Counted from the stretch's first letter, positions 7,721-16,884 are shown. The stretch is DNA of 64,000 nt from Aequorivita sublithincola DSM 14238 (GCF_000265385.1 NC_018013.1:2259001-2323000), one strand, 5' to 3'. Program-made: numbers and translations. Notes: a model not told the origin generated them from the letters alone.

Positions 7721-8800
7721 TCAATAATTAAATAACGCTGCTAACTTACCCCAAAGTTCATCGTCAAACCCCGAGGGACCAGGAAGTGGGTTTCCCGCAT
7801 TACCGCCCATACGAATCACAATTAAATCCTGACTAGGGACGATGTATAATTTTTGATCGTCTTTTCCCAAAGCAGCAAAGAGATCATCGGGTGCATTTGG
7901 GATTAATTTCCCTTGAAGTTCAAGTGTTGTTTGCGGGAGTCTATAACTTTCCTTGCCATTTAGCCACCACAAGTAACCATAAGCTTTGTTTAGATTTTGT
8001 GAAGTACTTGTCATTGATTGAAAATAGTTTTCATCCAACAATTGATAACCATCCCAATTTCCGTGATTTAGGTTTAATATTCCAAAACGAGCCATAGAAC
8101 GAGCATTGCTAAAAAATACACGGTTGTAATTAAATTGCAACCAAGTGCCCGACATTCCGATAGGATTTTTTAGTTTTTCACTAAAATAATTGTCAAATCC
8201 TTCAGGAATTGCAACATCCATAACGGGCTGTAACAGAGTGTAAAAAGCGTTGTGATAAAACCAAAAACTTCCTGGTTCATTTAAATACTGCAAACATTCA
8301 GGCTTAATGCAAGATGTGTCTGCAACGTTATAATCTCCACCAGAAGTCATAGTAAGTTGATGGCGGATTGTTATTGCCGCCTCCTGCTCAGATGTCATTA
8401 CTGTCCAACCTAGTCCCAAATACTCAGTGGTTGAATCATCAAGACTCAGGTAGCCATCTTGTAGTGCCATTCCAGTCGTAAAAGCTGTCAGCGTTTTTCC
8501 TGCCGAGTTCCACTCGTGTGGGGTTGCTGAAGTAAAATCGTTATAATAATACTCTACAACAATGCGCCCATTCTTAAGAATTATAAAGGCATCTGTATTT
8601 TTTTCGTCTAAAAATGCTTTAAGCTCGGGTAGAAATGCAGTATTCCAGTTTAAAGATTCTGGACTAACCGATTCCCAAACTTCAGAATTGGTCGGTGGAA
8701 AATAGGGCTTAATTGAAACGGTTTCTGTATTGTCGTCAGTTTGGGAACAACCTGAGAAGAAAGCGAATAACAAAATAATCATCAAAATGGAAGGTTTCAT
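7721..8800 (-). CDS. Serine hydrolase of the beta-lactamase/penicillin-binding fold, lipoprotein
   Basis: 359 residues. A lipoprotein signal ends at FFSGC (C18). The class C beta-lactamase-like domain (Pfam Beta-lactamase) has the SxxK motif as SAGK (S99, K102) and a YxN motif in FYHN. The family includes esterases, D-aminopeptidases and carboxypeptidases, and a true beta-lactamase is unlikely here. It is anchored to a membrane and faces the periplasm or the cell surface. The start at 8800 lies 84 bp from the RimO start on the opposite strand, so the two genes share a divergent promoter region. Confidence 0.85.
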   Translation of the reverse strand: MKPSILMIILLFAFFSGCSQTDDNTETVSIKPYFPPTNSEVWESVSPESLNWNTAFLPELKAFLDEKNTDAFIILKNGRIVVEYYYNDFTSATPHEWNSAGKTLTAFTTGMALQDGYLSLDDSTTEYLGLGWTVMTSEQEAAITIRHQLTMTSGGDYNVADTSCIKPECLQYLNEPGSFWFYHNAFYTLLQPVMDVAIPEGFDNYFSEKLKNPIGMSGTWLQFNYNRVFFSNARSMARFGILNLNHGNWDGYQLLDENYFQSMTSTSQNLNKAYGYLWWLNGKESYRLPQTTLELQGKLIPNAPDDLFAALGKDDQKLYIVPSQDLIVIRMGGNAGNPLPGPSGFDDELWGKLAALFNY

Positions 8801-8830
8801 AACTTGTGGTTTTAGCTTTGACCATTCTTT

Positions 8831-8861
8831 ATTGTTATGGTTTAAAATGGTTGTATCTTTG
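8831..8861 (+). promoter_or_regulatory. Promoter of rimO
   Basis: TATCTTTG at 8854-8861 is a perfect -7 element and ATTG at 8831-8834 lies 19 bp upstream as a -33 element. The rimO ATG at 8884 follows 22 bp later, which also argues against the longer upstream reading frame as the true start. Confidence 0.75.
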
Positions 8862-8883
8862 CACCCCGATAATAAAAATTTAT

Positions 8884-10185
8884 ATGCGTACCAAAACTTT
8901 AAAGAAGAACAAAATTAACGTAGTAACCCTAGGCTGCTCCAAAAACGTTTATGACAGCGAAATATTGATGGGCCAGCTTCGCGCCAGCAATAAAGAAGTT
9001 GTACACGAAGAGGAGGGCAATATCGTAGTGATAAACACTTGCGGTTTTATTGCCAATGCGAAGGAAGAAAGCATCAATACAATTCTTGAGTACGTTCAGA
9101 AGAAAGAAGAAGGCTTGGTGGATAAAGTTTTTGTTACGGGTTGTCTTTCCGAAAGATACAAGCCAGACTTGCAAAAGGAAATCCCGAATGTGGATGAATA
9201 TTTTGGAACGACCGAACTTCCTGGACTTTTGAAAGCTTTGGGAGCAGATTATAAGCACGAATTGATAGGTGAACGCGTAACAACTACCCCTAAAAATTAC
9301 GCGTACTTTAAAATAGCTGAAGGTTGTGACCGTCCGTGTTCATTCTGCGCAATTCCAATTATGCGTGGAAAACACAAAAGCACTCCAATGGAAGATTTGA
9401 TTATTGAAGCCGAAAAGCTTGCTGCAAAAGGTGTGAAAGAATTGATTTTAATAGCACAAGATTTAACATATTACGGACTTGATTTATACAAGAAACGAAA
9501 CCTTGCAGAACTACTTCAAAAATTAGTAAAAGTTGAAGGCATTGAATGGATTCGTTTGCATTACGCTTTCCCAACGGGTTTTCCGATGGATGTATTGGAC
9601 GTTATGCGCAACGAGCCTAAAATTTGTAATTATATAGATATTCCATTGCAACATATTTCTGACCCAATTTTGAAGTCAATGCGCCGCGGAACTACAAAAG
9701 CAAAGACTACCAAATTGCTGGAAGAATTTAGAGCAGCTGTTCCTGACATGACCATCAGGACTACATTAATCGTTGGTTATCCCGGCGAAACTGAAGAAGA
9801 TTTCCAAACCCTAAAACAATGGGTAAAAGATATGCGTTTTGAGCGCTTAGGTTGTTTTACCTATAGTCATGAAGAAAATACGCACGCTTATAATCTTGAA
9901 GACGATGTGCCAGAAAAAATAAAAATGAATCGCGCTAACGAGATTATGGAAATCCAATCTCAAATTTCGTGGGAGCTGAACCAACAGAAAATAGGTAAAG
10001 AATTCCGTGTAGTAATTGACAGAAAGGAAGGTAGCTATTTTATTGGAAGAACTGAATTTGATAGCCCTGACGTTGATAACGAAGTGCTTATAAATGCTGA
10101 AGATAGTTATATGCGTACTGGCGAATTTTTCAATGTGAAAATCACTGCAGCAGAGGATTTTGATTTATATGCTGAAGTGATTTAA
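8884..10185 (+). CDS. rimO: Ribosomal protein S12 methylthiotransferase RimO
   Basis: 433-residue radical-SAM enzyme that adds a methylthio group to the conserved aspartate of ribosomal protein S12. The N-terminal UPF0004 domain carries the auxiliary-cluster cysteines (C18 in LGCSKN, C53 in NTCGF, C87 in TGCLSE). The radical-SAM CxxxCxxC motif is CDRPCSFC (C148, C152, C155), and a TRAM domain follows at the C-terminus. SCFT-type loops and IPLQHISD are typical of RimO rather than MiaB. The frame stays open 26 codons upstream, but I chose the ATG at 8884 because the TATCTTTG promoter falls inside that extension. Confidence 0.95.
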   Translation: MRTKTLKKNKINVVTLGCSKNVYDSEILMGQLRASNKEVVHEEEGNIVVINTCGFIANAKEESINTILEYVQKKEEGLVDKVFVTGCLSERYKPDLQKEIPNVDEYFGTTELPGLLKALGADYKHELIGERVTTTPKNYAYFKIAEGCDRPCSFCAIPIMRGKHKSTPMEDLIIEAEKLAAKGVKELILIAQDLTYYGLDLYKKRNLAELLQKLVKVEGIEWIRLHYAFPTGFPMDVLDVMRNEPKICNYIDIPLQHISDPILKSMRRGTTKAKTTKLLEEFRAAVPDMTIRTTLIVGYPGETEEDFQTLKQWVKDMRFERLGCFTYSHEENTHAYNLEDDVPEKIKMNRANEIMEIQSQISWELNQQKIGKEFRVVIDRKEGSYFIGRTEFDSPDVDNEVLINAEDSYMRTGEFFNVKITAAEDFDLYAEVI

Positions 10186-10200
10186 TCGTCTTACTGAACC

Positions 10201-10224
10201 CTTCGGCAAGCTCAGGATGAACTA
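10201..10224. repeat. Dispersed-type repeat containing CCTTCGGCAAGCTCAGG
   Basis: A GC-rich 17-mer in an A+T-rich spacer behind rimO. Motifs of the form CTGAGC-TTGCCGAAGG recur as intergenic repeats in many bacterial genomes, but only one copy is in this window. A second such phrase, CACGCAAAGCGGCCAAG, follows at about 10270. Confidence 0.4.
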
Positions 10225-10310
10225 AAGTTGGAGGATTGGTTTTTATGTAGCAGTAGTAATTTAAAGTTTCACGCAAAGCGGCCAAGTCGCAAATATTGCT
10301 ATCTTCTTAA

Positions 10311-10688
10311 TTAAATACCTTTAAGCCACTCCTGATATTTTTCTCCCAAAATTGGAACCGGCTTTTCTCCTCCGTTTATTGCACCCATCAATCCAATTAC
10401 CCATAAAACGATTAAGAAAATACTACCTAATATTGATACTATCCAACCTAAAATTGGGATTACATTTATGATGGATAATGCTAAACCTGTAATGCCCAAA
10501 CCCAGTGATTGGCGTATGTGATACGCGGCAAAGGAATTCTTTTTCTCGTTGTTCATCACAAAAGCAATTATGAGTCCAACGATTGTTATATAGGCGATAA
10601 TCCCTATTGTTTTTCCATCTTCAACTGTATTTATAGATGTTCTTGACGTTGTGTTTGGTGGTAATTGAGAGTTAGTTTCGTTTTCCAT
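10311..10688 (-). CDS. DUF4870 domain membrane protein
   Basis: 125 residues from the ATG at 10688; a longer in-frame extension exists but is lysine- and asparagine-rich and unlike the family. A hydrophilic N-terminus (MENETNSQ) is followed by a transmembrane helix (IGIIAYITIVGLIIAFVMN), the DUF4870 signature FAAYHIRQSLGL, and two more hydrophobic segments up to about residue 105. The family is made of small inner-membrane proteins of unknown function. The last residues (ILGEKYQEWLKGI) are conserved-looking. Transcribed away from rimO with no clear partner. Confidence 0.8.
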   Translation of the reverse strand: MENETNSQLPPNTTSRTSINTVEDGKTIGIIAYITIVGLIIAFVMNNEKKNSFAAYHIRQSLGLGITGLALSIINVIPILGWIVSILGSIFLIVLWVIGLMGAINGGEKPVPILGEKYQEWLKGI

Positions 10689-10764
10689 GATTTTTTGGTA
10701 TTTATTAAAGTGAATTTTAAACTTCTTATTATTACAATAGTTACTAGGATTTACTAAAGACAGT

Positions 10765-11211
10765 CTACTTTGATTGAAAATATACTTCTTTCGTTTTACC
10801 AGTGTCATTATCTAAATATTTCAGCACTAGATTGCCTTTGGCATCAAAATGAGCCGCGCCATTTATAGTTGAAGAAGTATAGCGGTATAAACCTTCTTTT
10901 GGTGTAGGAGTTAATTTGGCATAAACACTGGATGAGCCGCTTTCTGAAAGCTCAAGGCCGTTTTTATTAGATTTTATTTGAAGAGCAGCATTATTAAAAT
11001 ACAAGTGTGCTGGAATTCTTTCAATCTTATTTTTGCTATTAGAGTTATGCCAAAAATCTGGAACAGCGATGCTTTTTTCTGCTACTTTAGCGTGCGTGTG
11101 ATCTGGCGTTGACACTCCTTTTTCTTCTACTTTGGAAGTTTTTTGTGCATAAGACGGCATCGTAATTAGTATGCAGAATAGCATTCCTGTTAGTAAAATT
11201 GCTTTTTTCAT
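10765..11211 (-). CDS. Secreted protein of unknown function
   Basis: 148 residues with a clear SPI signal peptide (basic MKK, hydrophobic core, cleavage after SYA-Q at about residue 22). The mature part begins with a Lys/Glu/His-rich linker (THAKVAEKS) and then has beta-strand-like segments such as AHLYFNNAALQIKS and GAAHFDAKGNLVLKYLD. The last 30 residues resemble an edge of a beta-barrel or a YD/MORN-like hairpin, but I recognise no family. It is in the same orientation as the lipoprotein block that follows upstream. Confidence 0.65.
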   Translation of the reverse strand: MKKAILLTGMLFCILITMPSYAQKTSKVEEKGVSTPDHTHAKVAEKSIAVPDFWHNSNSKNKIERIPAHLYFNNAALQIKSNKNGLELSESGSSSVYAKLTPTPKEGLYRYTSSTINGAAHFDAKGNLVLKYLDNDTGKTKEVYFQSK

Positions 11212-11325
11212 GATTATTTATTTTTATGATTAATACTTTTTTATAATTTGTGGTTTATATGCTTTCGCCGTTAGCAAGTTTTTTTCGATGGATTTAAATT
11301 GGCATTTCTTTAAATATTACCGGAT

Positions 11326-11817
11326 TCAATCAATACGCATAAAATCAAAAACCAAAGGCTCAAAACCGCGCTTTGCTCTATCACGACCACTTCTATCGCC
11401 ATTAGGGATTTCCTCCAACTCCAATGTTGTATCATTAATTTGCATAATTCTATATTTTGTAATTGGAGGAAATGGGCTATCTTGGAAGCGTGGACTTTTG
11501 GCTAAATCAACATATAACAGATTTCCTTCCACATGATAGCGCCCAATAAGATATTCATTTATAATACAACTTTCATCATACCATCGCAATTTCATTTTAC
11601 CATCTGATGAAAAATGCAAACGATCTGATTCTCTTGTACATATATTTTGATAATCCACCAGTTCTGGGTTTGAATGTTTGTTTAAAAAGCCTGTTTTTTC
11701 AAAAGCCCAACTTCCCCAAAGAATTCCTGGAAGTGGCTGTTGTAGGGTTACGCAACCGAAAGTTATATAACAAACCAACACTAATAAAATTACACTTTTT
11801 AGTTTTGAGCGTTTCAT
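11326..11817 (-). CDS. Lipocalin-like lipoprotein of unknown function
   Basis: 163 residues. The signal MKRSKLKSVILLVLVCYITFGC ends in the lipobox ITFGC (C22). The mature protein reads as a small beta-barrel of the lipocalin-like type: LWGSWAFEK near the start, LHFSSDGKMKLRWYDES, GRYHVEGNLLYVDL and YRIMQINDTTLELEEI. That order of strands (GxW, then 'dG', then 'ddtLel') is typical of lipocalin-like domains in Bacteroidota. Function unknown. Confidence 0.65.
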   Translation of the reverse strand: MKRSKLKSVILLVLVCYITFGCVTLQQPLPGILWGSWAFEKTGFLNKHSNPELVDYQNICTRESDRLHFSSDGKMKLRWYDESCIINEYLIGRYHVEGNLLYVDLAKSPRFQDSPFPPITKYRIMQINDTTLELEEIPNGDRSGRDRAKRGFEPLVFDFMRID

Positions 11818-11904
11818 ACTAAACGATTTTTATTTAAATGCTATCCATCCTGCGTTTGGTGATAATTGTATTTTTCCAATATCCATCCAAAAATCTTCCG
11901 CCAA

Positions 11905-12435
11905 TTACTTCTTCTTGATATTAAACTTCCCTTCAATTACTGCTTTTTTATGATTTTTTGAATATAAGGTTCCTGAGAAAGTACCTTCAGAATGTGTATC
12001 TCCAATGGATGTGATGGTGATCGTAGTTTTGCCTTCCTTCCCGTCTGCGCTTTTATATTGGGTGCGATACACCTCGGTGAGCGGACCGTCTTTTTTTACA
12101 TTTTGTAAAGTTATATTAGCATATGGCACATCATAAGATTTCTCTTCTACAGGATTCTCCAAAAAGTTTAATCTCAGCAAAAGAAGTAAACTGTAATCGG
12201 TTAAACTGGCGGTTGGGAGATTCGGGGAAAATGCTTTTCCCGATATTGTTTTGGCATCTAGTTCGATGTCCCTTCCATCATCTAAGTGAATAATAGCATA
12301 AGATCCATTCCCCGTTTCCGTTTTGGATGTTGACGTATCATCAGTACCATTTTCAGTTTTTGAATTGTTTTTGCACCCTGTTATAATAATTGTGAAGATT
12401 CCTAAAAGCAGTATCAACCGTTTTGTTTTAAACAT
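11905..12435 (-). CDS. Lipoprotein of unknown function
   Basis: 176 residues with lipobox IIITGC (C21) followed by KNNSKTENGTDD, a polar linker. The mature domain contains YAIIHLDDGRDIELD, YANITLQNVKKDG and GTFSGTLYSKNHKKAVIEGKFNIKKK. The closing phrase 'GTFSGTLYSK...I.GKFNIKKK' also appears in altered form in the protein encoded at 14745-15380 (HGSGTIVISPEK), so the two may be distant relatives that bind or coat something at the surface. No enzyme motif is visible. Confidence 0.7.
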   Translation of the reverse strand: MFKTKRLILLLGIFTIIITGCKNNSKTENGTDDTSTSKTETGNGSYAIIHLDDGRDIELDAKTISGKAFSPNLPTASLTDYSLLLLLRLNFLENPVEEKSYDVPYANITLQNVKKDGPLTEVYRTQYKSADGKEGKTTITITSIGDTHSEGTFSGTLYSKNHKKAVIEGKFNIKKK

Positions 12436-12533
12436 AATATTGTGTTTTAAAATTAGTTTAATTAAATCCTGTGAAATTTTAATTCGATAGCTCCAAAATT
12501 TAAAACTTTAAAACTTTAAAAATTCCATTGAAT

Positions 12534-13133
12534 TTACATCCGTTCAATCACGCGTTTTGCCAAGATTTTGGTTTTCTCAATCTTCTCTTGTTTATCCATC
12601 ATATTCTTATTACCGTACATGATTGATAGCGATACATAAAAAATATACCCATCTTCAGCTACGCGCAATTGCCCGCCACCAAGGTCGCTCCAGCTCGCTT
12701 TATCGCCCACGTCAGAAACCTCTTCGGGATTCCATTTTTTATAAATTCCGTTGTTTTGGCCTTCCCAAATCGCATCGATTTGCGAATTAGTGTGTTGACC
12801 ATCTCTAGCAAAATTGAGACTTGCGGAAAAAAGAGTCATTATCCCTTTGTTTATGCTCCAGTCATATGAGCAAATTGTACCATGACTACTCTTTTGTTCT
12901 AGCTCATTTTCTTCAGAAAGTCCAAACACTTCCATAATGTCTTCTTTGTTCATTAGCTCACAGATATCATCTCGTTTGCTGGAACCGGCAAAATTTTCGT
13001 CATCTTCCAAATTGTCTATTTGGTCTTTTAGATTTTTTTCACTTTTTTTATCATTACACGAAACCCCTATAATGAATAAGGAAAAAAACATTAAAAGCGC
13101 TACTGTTTTTTGAAATTTGAATTTGTTTTTCAT
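12534..13133 (-). CDS. Lipoprotein of unknown function, paralogue of the protein at 23378-24115
   Basis: 199 residues. The signal ends at IGVSC (C27). The mature part contains CELMNKEDIMEVFGL, a buried core CSYDWS, the phrase VGDKASWSDLGGGQLRV and a C-terminal helix ending AKRVIERM. The lipoprotein at 23378-24115 has the same order of elements (LTKEEILSGY, YTYSW, GIGDAAVWSYIDSSLIVL, AKKLAQIILDK), so they belong to one unrecognised family. Both lie within the secreted-protein region around the LytTR system. Confidence 0.7.
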   Translation of the reverse strand: MKNKFKFQKTVALLMFFSLFIIGVSCNDKKSEKNLKDQIDNLEDDENFAGSSKRDDICELMNKEDIMEVFGLSEENELEQKSSHGTICSYDWSINKGIMTLFSASLNFARDGQHTNSQIDAIWEGQNNGIYKKWNPEEVSDVGDKASWSDLGGGQLRVAEDGYIFYVSLSIMYGNKNMMDKQEKIEKTKILAKRVIERM

Positions 13134-13284
13134 TGTTGTTGATTTTTAAAAATTGAAAAAATGGTTTTAATGAACTGAGCTATATTCTTCTTTTTAAATG
13201 TTTCACAGAAATTTAAAAGTTTCATCTAATAAACATTTTAATAGCTCAAACTGTTTAATCCTTAAATTTCGAGCAAAACTATCT

Positions 13285-14628
13285 TTATGGTATATCTATA
13301 TCAGCCAACTCTTTTCCACCATAATCTGAAAATAGTTTTGGAGTTTTGTCTAATGTTAAATTAGCCTGTTCCAAATGAGATCTTTTTACATTTTGAAGAC
13401 TCATTCCATATTCAAAACAATTACTAAACACCACATCGTGGATGTTTAGGAATTTTGAATCTCCAAGAAAAATTGCGCCGTTTGGCTTTTCAGTGGTTCT
13501 GCCAGCATTTTTAAAAATTACATGGCCAATTTCATTTAAAGGACTACTTGAATCTATATTTAACTGTTGCCAAAAGCCAGCAACATCGTGTTCGCCACGA
13601 ATGATTATTGGCTCTGCTGCTGTGCCTACCATTACTAAAGAAGCCTTATTGGATAGATGCATCCAGTTTTGGGCTGATATAATAATTTCCACTCCAGGTT
13701 CTACGGTAAGTACACCGTCTTGATATCTAAAGTTATTTTGAAGAAAATAGGGCACATCCAATTTTGACCAAGTGGCATCGCCTTTTAGATTCTCGCGATC
13801 TATGTAGACATAATCGTTTTTGTTTCCAGAAAAACTGTTGCTGCCGTTAAACATATTTAAGCGCGTAATATTTGTTTTCACGGGTATGTTATTTTTAGTG
13901 AAGGTGCTATTCTTCATATTTATGTTATTCACATCTTTCGCTACATCGTCCCTAACGAACATTCCAGTAAATTTGCTATTTGAAACCGTACAGTTTTCCA
14001 TTTTTATACTGCTGGCTTCACCATAGATTGCTAAAGCTGATTTAGAATTACCACCTCCTGCATAATCTATCGTTACATAATTCATTACATTATTTGAGTT
14101 CGGGCTCTCGGTATAAATACCGCGCCAAAACCCTGGCGTTTTTTCTTTCCCGGTTAGAAGAATTGGTTTTGCGGCGGTACCTATCATACTAAAGGAAGAT
14201 TTATCTTTAAATTCCATACCTGCATTTTGTTCAAAAGCAATCACTACGCCTGGCTCGATGGTCAGTTTGCCATCGATTCTAGTAAAACAAGTAATTATAT
14301 AATCTATTGGAGCTTCGGGATTATCTTTTAAAACCGTATTTGGATTGTCTTTAAAATAGTTACAGTCCAATGTTAATGGCGCTGTATTTCCTTTCGGTGA
14401 ATTCGGACTTGTGGCGTCGCCATCTTCTTCTGTGATGGAGGCGCTACTATCTTTTTGTAAATCTGAATTTGCGTCTCCAGCATCATCTGTATTTGAAGCA
14501 TCTACTTGCTCTAAATTTGAGTCATCATTTGATGCTTCACCATCTTTTCCATTGCGACAGCTGGTAAAGGCAATGCCCACCAAAAGTACCAACAATAACA
14601 TTTTAAATTTAAATTGAATCGCTTTCAT
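13285..14628 (-). CDS. Lipoprotein with right-handed parallel beta-helix repeats
   Basis: 447 residues. The signal MKAIQFKFKMLLLVLLVG ends in lipobox AFTSC, followed by a long acidic Ser/Asp/Asn-rich linker (about 25-78). Two similar units follow, each starting with a 'DGxLTxEPGVxI' strand (about 120 and 305) and continuing with SMIGTAAKPILLTG or VMVGTAAEPIIIRG, then 'ADFWxxI'-like turns and NNVMNYVTIDYAGG. This is the pattern of parallel beta-helix surface proteins of Bacteroidota. It probably binds polysaccharide or another surface ligand; no catalytic residues are evident. Confidence 0.75.
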   Translation of the reverse strand: MKAIQFKFKMLLLVLLVGIAFTSCRNGKDGEASNDDSNLEQVDASNTDDAGDANSDLQKDSSASITEEDGDATSPNSPKGNTAPLTLDCNYFKDNPNTVLKDNPEAPIDYIITCFTRIDGKLTIEPGVVIAFEQNAGMEFKDKSSFSMIGTAAKPILLTGKEKTPGFWRGIYTESPNSNNVMNYVTIDYAGGGNSKSALAIYGEASSIKMENCTVSNSKFTGMFVRDDVAKDVNNINMKNSTFTKNNIPVKTNITRLNMFNGSNSFSGNKNDYVYIDRENLKGDATWSKLDVPYFLQNNFRYQDGVLTVEPGVEIIISAQNWMHLSNKASLVMVGTAAEPIIIRGEHDVAGFWQQLNIDSSSPLNEIGHVIFKNAGRTTEKPNGAIFLGDSKFLNIHDVVFSNCFEYGMSLQNVKRSHLEQANLTLDKTPKLFSDYGGKELADIDIP

Positions 14629-14744
14629 ATTTATAATTTTGAGTAATTAAGATTATGATGTAACATATTGTTCTTTTTTAGGTGAGGTTGATAATAAATA
14701 GATTAATAGTGAAATTTTTAACCAGCATTACGCATTTAATAGAA

Positions 14745-15380
14745 CTATTTTTTTTTATAAACCCCCATAGCTTTCTCAGGACTTATTACAATAGTACCTG
14801 AACCGTGGTAAATGTCTTCTTTGTTACCATTCTTTTGGAATTCACCTTCAAAATTGAGTGTAAAGCACGCAGCTCCGCTCATTGGCATGGGCAAGACATA
14901 CTTTAGGTCTGAAAAAGTCATGGTTCCAGAAATACCATTATATTCATCACCTTGATCTTTAGGGCGTATGGATAAAGTGGAAGCACTTTTATCTCCACGT
15001 TTAACGTTGGTAAAAGGCTTTAAGTTTTCATCTACTCTAATTATGCCAAAAATACCAGCTTTGCCACGGTTGTATTTCTTTCCAATAAACATCATAATAG
15101 TACGGTTTCGTCCTCCTTGTTCATCGGTTAAAGATTTTTGGTCGTTATATATGGCACCTCCTTCTTTACTGGGTACAGTCTCCGAAAATTCAATAGTTTC
15201 AGATCCCTTTACCAACGTTATATCAAAGCTATGGGTTGCATCTGTTGTTTTCTCTTTTTTATCAGCTACTACCTTTTCTTTTTCAGCATCAGTTGATTCG
15301 TTCTTTTTATTATTGCAACTTGTAAAGGCAACATTAATAAGTAGCAGAATCAGCAGTATTTTCCCTGTTTGTTTTATCAT
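14745..15380 (-). CDS. Lipoprotein of unknown function
   Basis: 211 residues from the ATG at 15380; the frame opens 12 codons earlier, but MIKQTGKILLILLLINVAFTSC is a proper lipoprotein signal from this ATG. A Lys/Glu-rich linker leads to a globular part with FDITLVKGSETIEFSE, GGRNRTIMMFIGKKYN, a low-complexity-free middle, and a terminal beta hairpin (GSGTIVISPEKAMGVYKKK). The AFTSC lipobox and flanks match those of two neighbours (13285-14628 and 15805-16884), suggesting copy-and-divergence of the export signal. Function unknown. Confidence 0.72.
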   Translation of the reverse strand: MIKQTGKILLILLLINVAFTSCNNKKNESTDAEKEKVVADKKEKTTDATHSFDITLVKGSETIEFSETVPSKEGGAIYNDQKSLTDEQGGRNRTIMMFIGKKYNRGKAGIFGIIRVDENLKPFTNVKRGDKSASTLSIRPKDQGDEYNGISGTMTFSDLKYVLPMPMSGAACFTLNFEGEFQKNGNKEDIYHGSGTIVISPEKAMGVYKKK

Positions 15381-15507
15381 TTTCAAGGTTTTGAATATGT
15401 GTTGAAATATTTCCATTTTTTATTGGTTTTTACAGTTTGTCATATTTTTAAATCTGAAATAATTATCATTACCAATTACAACCTAAGTCATTCTAACTTA
15501 TCCTAAA

Positions 15508-15559
15508 ATAAAAACCTCTGTGCAATTGAGTGATAATTTTCACGTCATCACACAGAGGT
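15508..15559 (-). terminator. Terminator downstream of the LamG lipoprotein locus
   Basis: ACCTCTGTG (15514-15522) pairs with CACAGAGGT (15551-15559), with an inner GTGAT/ATCAC stem. Read on the minus strand the stem is followed by TTTTATTTT. It lies about 95 bp past the stop of the out-of-frame T9SS tail, which fits that tail being the original gene end. Confidence 0.75.
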
Positions 15560-15652
15560 GCTTTTTGCTATTATTTCAATTTAAAATACCCTATTTTTCT
15601 TCAAAAATTATTTGGCAATTGCTGTTATTTGTTGAAATCGTTGCCTAAAAAT

Positions 15653-15826
15653 TTATTCTTTTACGAGCTTTTGATAATAGGTTTCCTTTGAAGAACTTAA
15701 TTTTAAAATGTATAGTCCCGAATTTGAGTTAGAAATATTGAATTCCTTATTTGATTCTTCAAAAACTTCACTAAAAATTAATTTTCCATCAATATTGTAA
15801 CATTCTATATGCTGCAACCTAAGTCC
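15653..15826 (-). pseudogene. Out-of-frame T9SS type A sorting domain remnant
   Basis: On the minus strand, in a different frame from the LamG gene that stops at 15805, an open stretch reads LQHIECYNIDGKLIFSE, then NISNSNSGLYILKLSSS, then ETYYQKLVKE and a TAA at 15653. That is the second half of a type IX secretion C-terminal sorting domain (xxIxxYNxxGKxxF...GxYxLxL...xxKLVKE). The first half with the usual YPNP motif is missing, so a deletion with frameshift has cut the sorting signal from the LamG protein. The terminator at 15508-15559 follows. Confidence 0.85.
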
Positions 15827-16884
15827 TCATTTGTTAATCGTGTAACTTCGCTCTCGCTGAGAATTCTGTTATAAATACGAATATCGTCTAATATTCCATT
15901 ATAATATTCTGTAACTCCTGGTGTATCATATCCAATCATTAAGGATAATTGATTGGATACTACAGGCTCTATTCCAGCAATATCATTAATCAAAACACCA
16001 TCTACGTATGTTTTTACAGTTCCTGAATCATAGGTTAGCGTTAGATTGTACCATTGATCTAAATCAAATGAAAAATTTCCAACTACATCATTATTAAAAT
16101 ATATATCGCCATCGTCATTGTAGAACAATGAAAATTGTCTTGAGTCCAAAGAAGTCGAATTTCCAGATTTTGCTAATAAACTTGCCCAACCCTTTCCCGT
16201 GTAGTAATATTCAGTTGTATTAAACCAAACAGACATACTCATCTGTGAATTTAAGTTTTCAAGGCTTTGCGAATTCTCGACTTCCATATAATCGTTGATA
16301 CCATCAAACAAATAGGCTTTGTCGGAATTACCATATCTGTCTTCAGTTAGGGTTGCTCCAAATATTGTTGCATTGTTATTGTTGTTACTTTCATCATTTG
16401 CATTTCCGCAGAATGAATAGAATGCAACTAAGCCATCATTTATTTGACTGACGGGACTAGGATTTTGCACCCATTTTTGTATATATCCAGCACCTGGTGC
16501 CGCATCTACAGATATTCTGAGTGTATCGTCAACCCCAAATGTTAGAGAGGATGGATAATAACTTCCATTACTCCCCAGTTCTTCATATCTGTAATTTGTT
16601 TCATCTTGTGCAACGATGTCTTTCCATTTTACATCACCTATTTGAAGCTCAACGCTATTACCAGGTGCTTTATATGTTATTACGCCTGAGTTTCCTGAAA
16701 CATTAATTTTCATTCCGTTGTTCGCAGGTTGATTTCCACCAACTCTGGTCCATGATCCTTGAATCTGGTCAAGATTGAGATTCGAATTAATACTTTGCTC
16801 ATCATCTTTACTACAACTGGTAAATGCGATGCCCACTAAAAGTGCGAATAAAAGGGTTTTGAATTTAATTTGAATTGTTTTCAT
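15805..16884 (-). CDS. LamG-domain lipoprotein, probably truncated at its C-terminus
   Basis: 359 residues. The signal ends in lipobox AFTSC (C24), then SKDDEQ. Residues about 38-145 form an unknown beta-rich domain (GSWTRVGG, VELQIGDVKWKDIV). From about 150 to 350 there is a concanavalin-like LamG domain, opening with DGLVAFYSFCGNANDESN, continuing AYLFDGINDYMEVEN and closing with LDDIRIYNRILSESEV. The reading frame stops at GCSI, just where a T9SS sorting domain continues out of frame. It is preceded by a LytTR-type box and promoter (16983-17054), so it is a predicted member of that regulon. It probably binds glycans at the cell surface. Confidence 0.8.
   Translation of the reverse strand: MKTIQIKFKTLLFALLVGIAFTSCSKDDEQSINSNLNLDQIQGSWTRVGGNQPANNGMKINVSGNSGVITYKAPGNSVELQIGDVKWKDIVAQDETNYRYEELGSNGSYYPSSLTFGVDDTLRISVDAAPGAGYIQKWVQNPSPVSQINDGLVAFYSFCGNANDESNNNNNATIFGATLTEDRYGNSDKAYLFDGINDYMEVENSQSLENLNSQMSMSVWFNTTEYYYTGKGWASLLAKSGNSTSLDSRQFSLFYNDDGDIYFNNDVVGNFSFDLDQWYNLTLTYDSGTVKTYVDGVLINDIAGIEPVVSNQLSLMIGYDTPGVTEYYNGILDDIRIYNRILSESEVTRLTNEDLGCSI

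Noticed and set aside
8806..8883. In-frame upstream extension of RimO
   Set aside because: The TATCTTTG promoter (8854-8861) lies inside it and the family starts at MRTKTLKK.
10689..10808. N-terminal extension of the DUF4870 protein
   Set aside because: Lys/Asn-rich and unlike the family; the ATG at 10688 gives the normal start.
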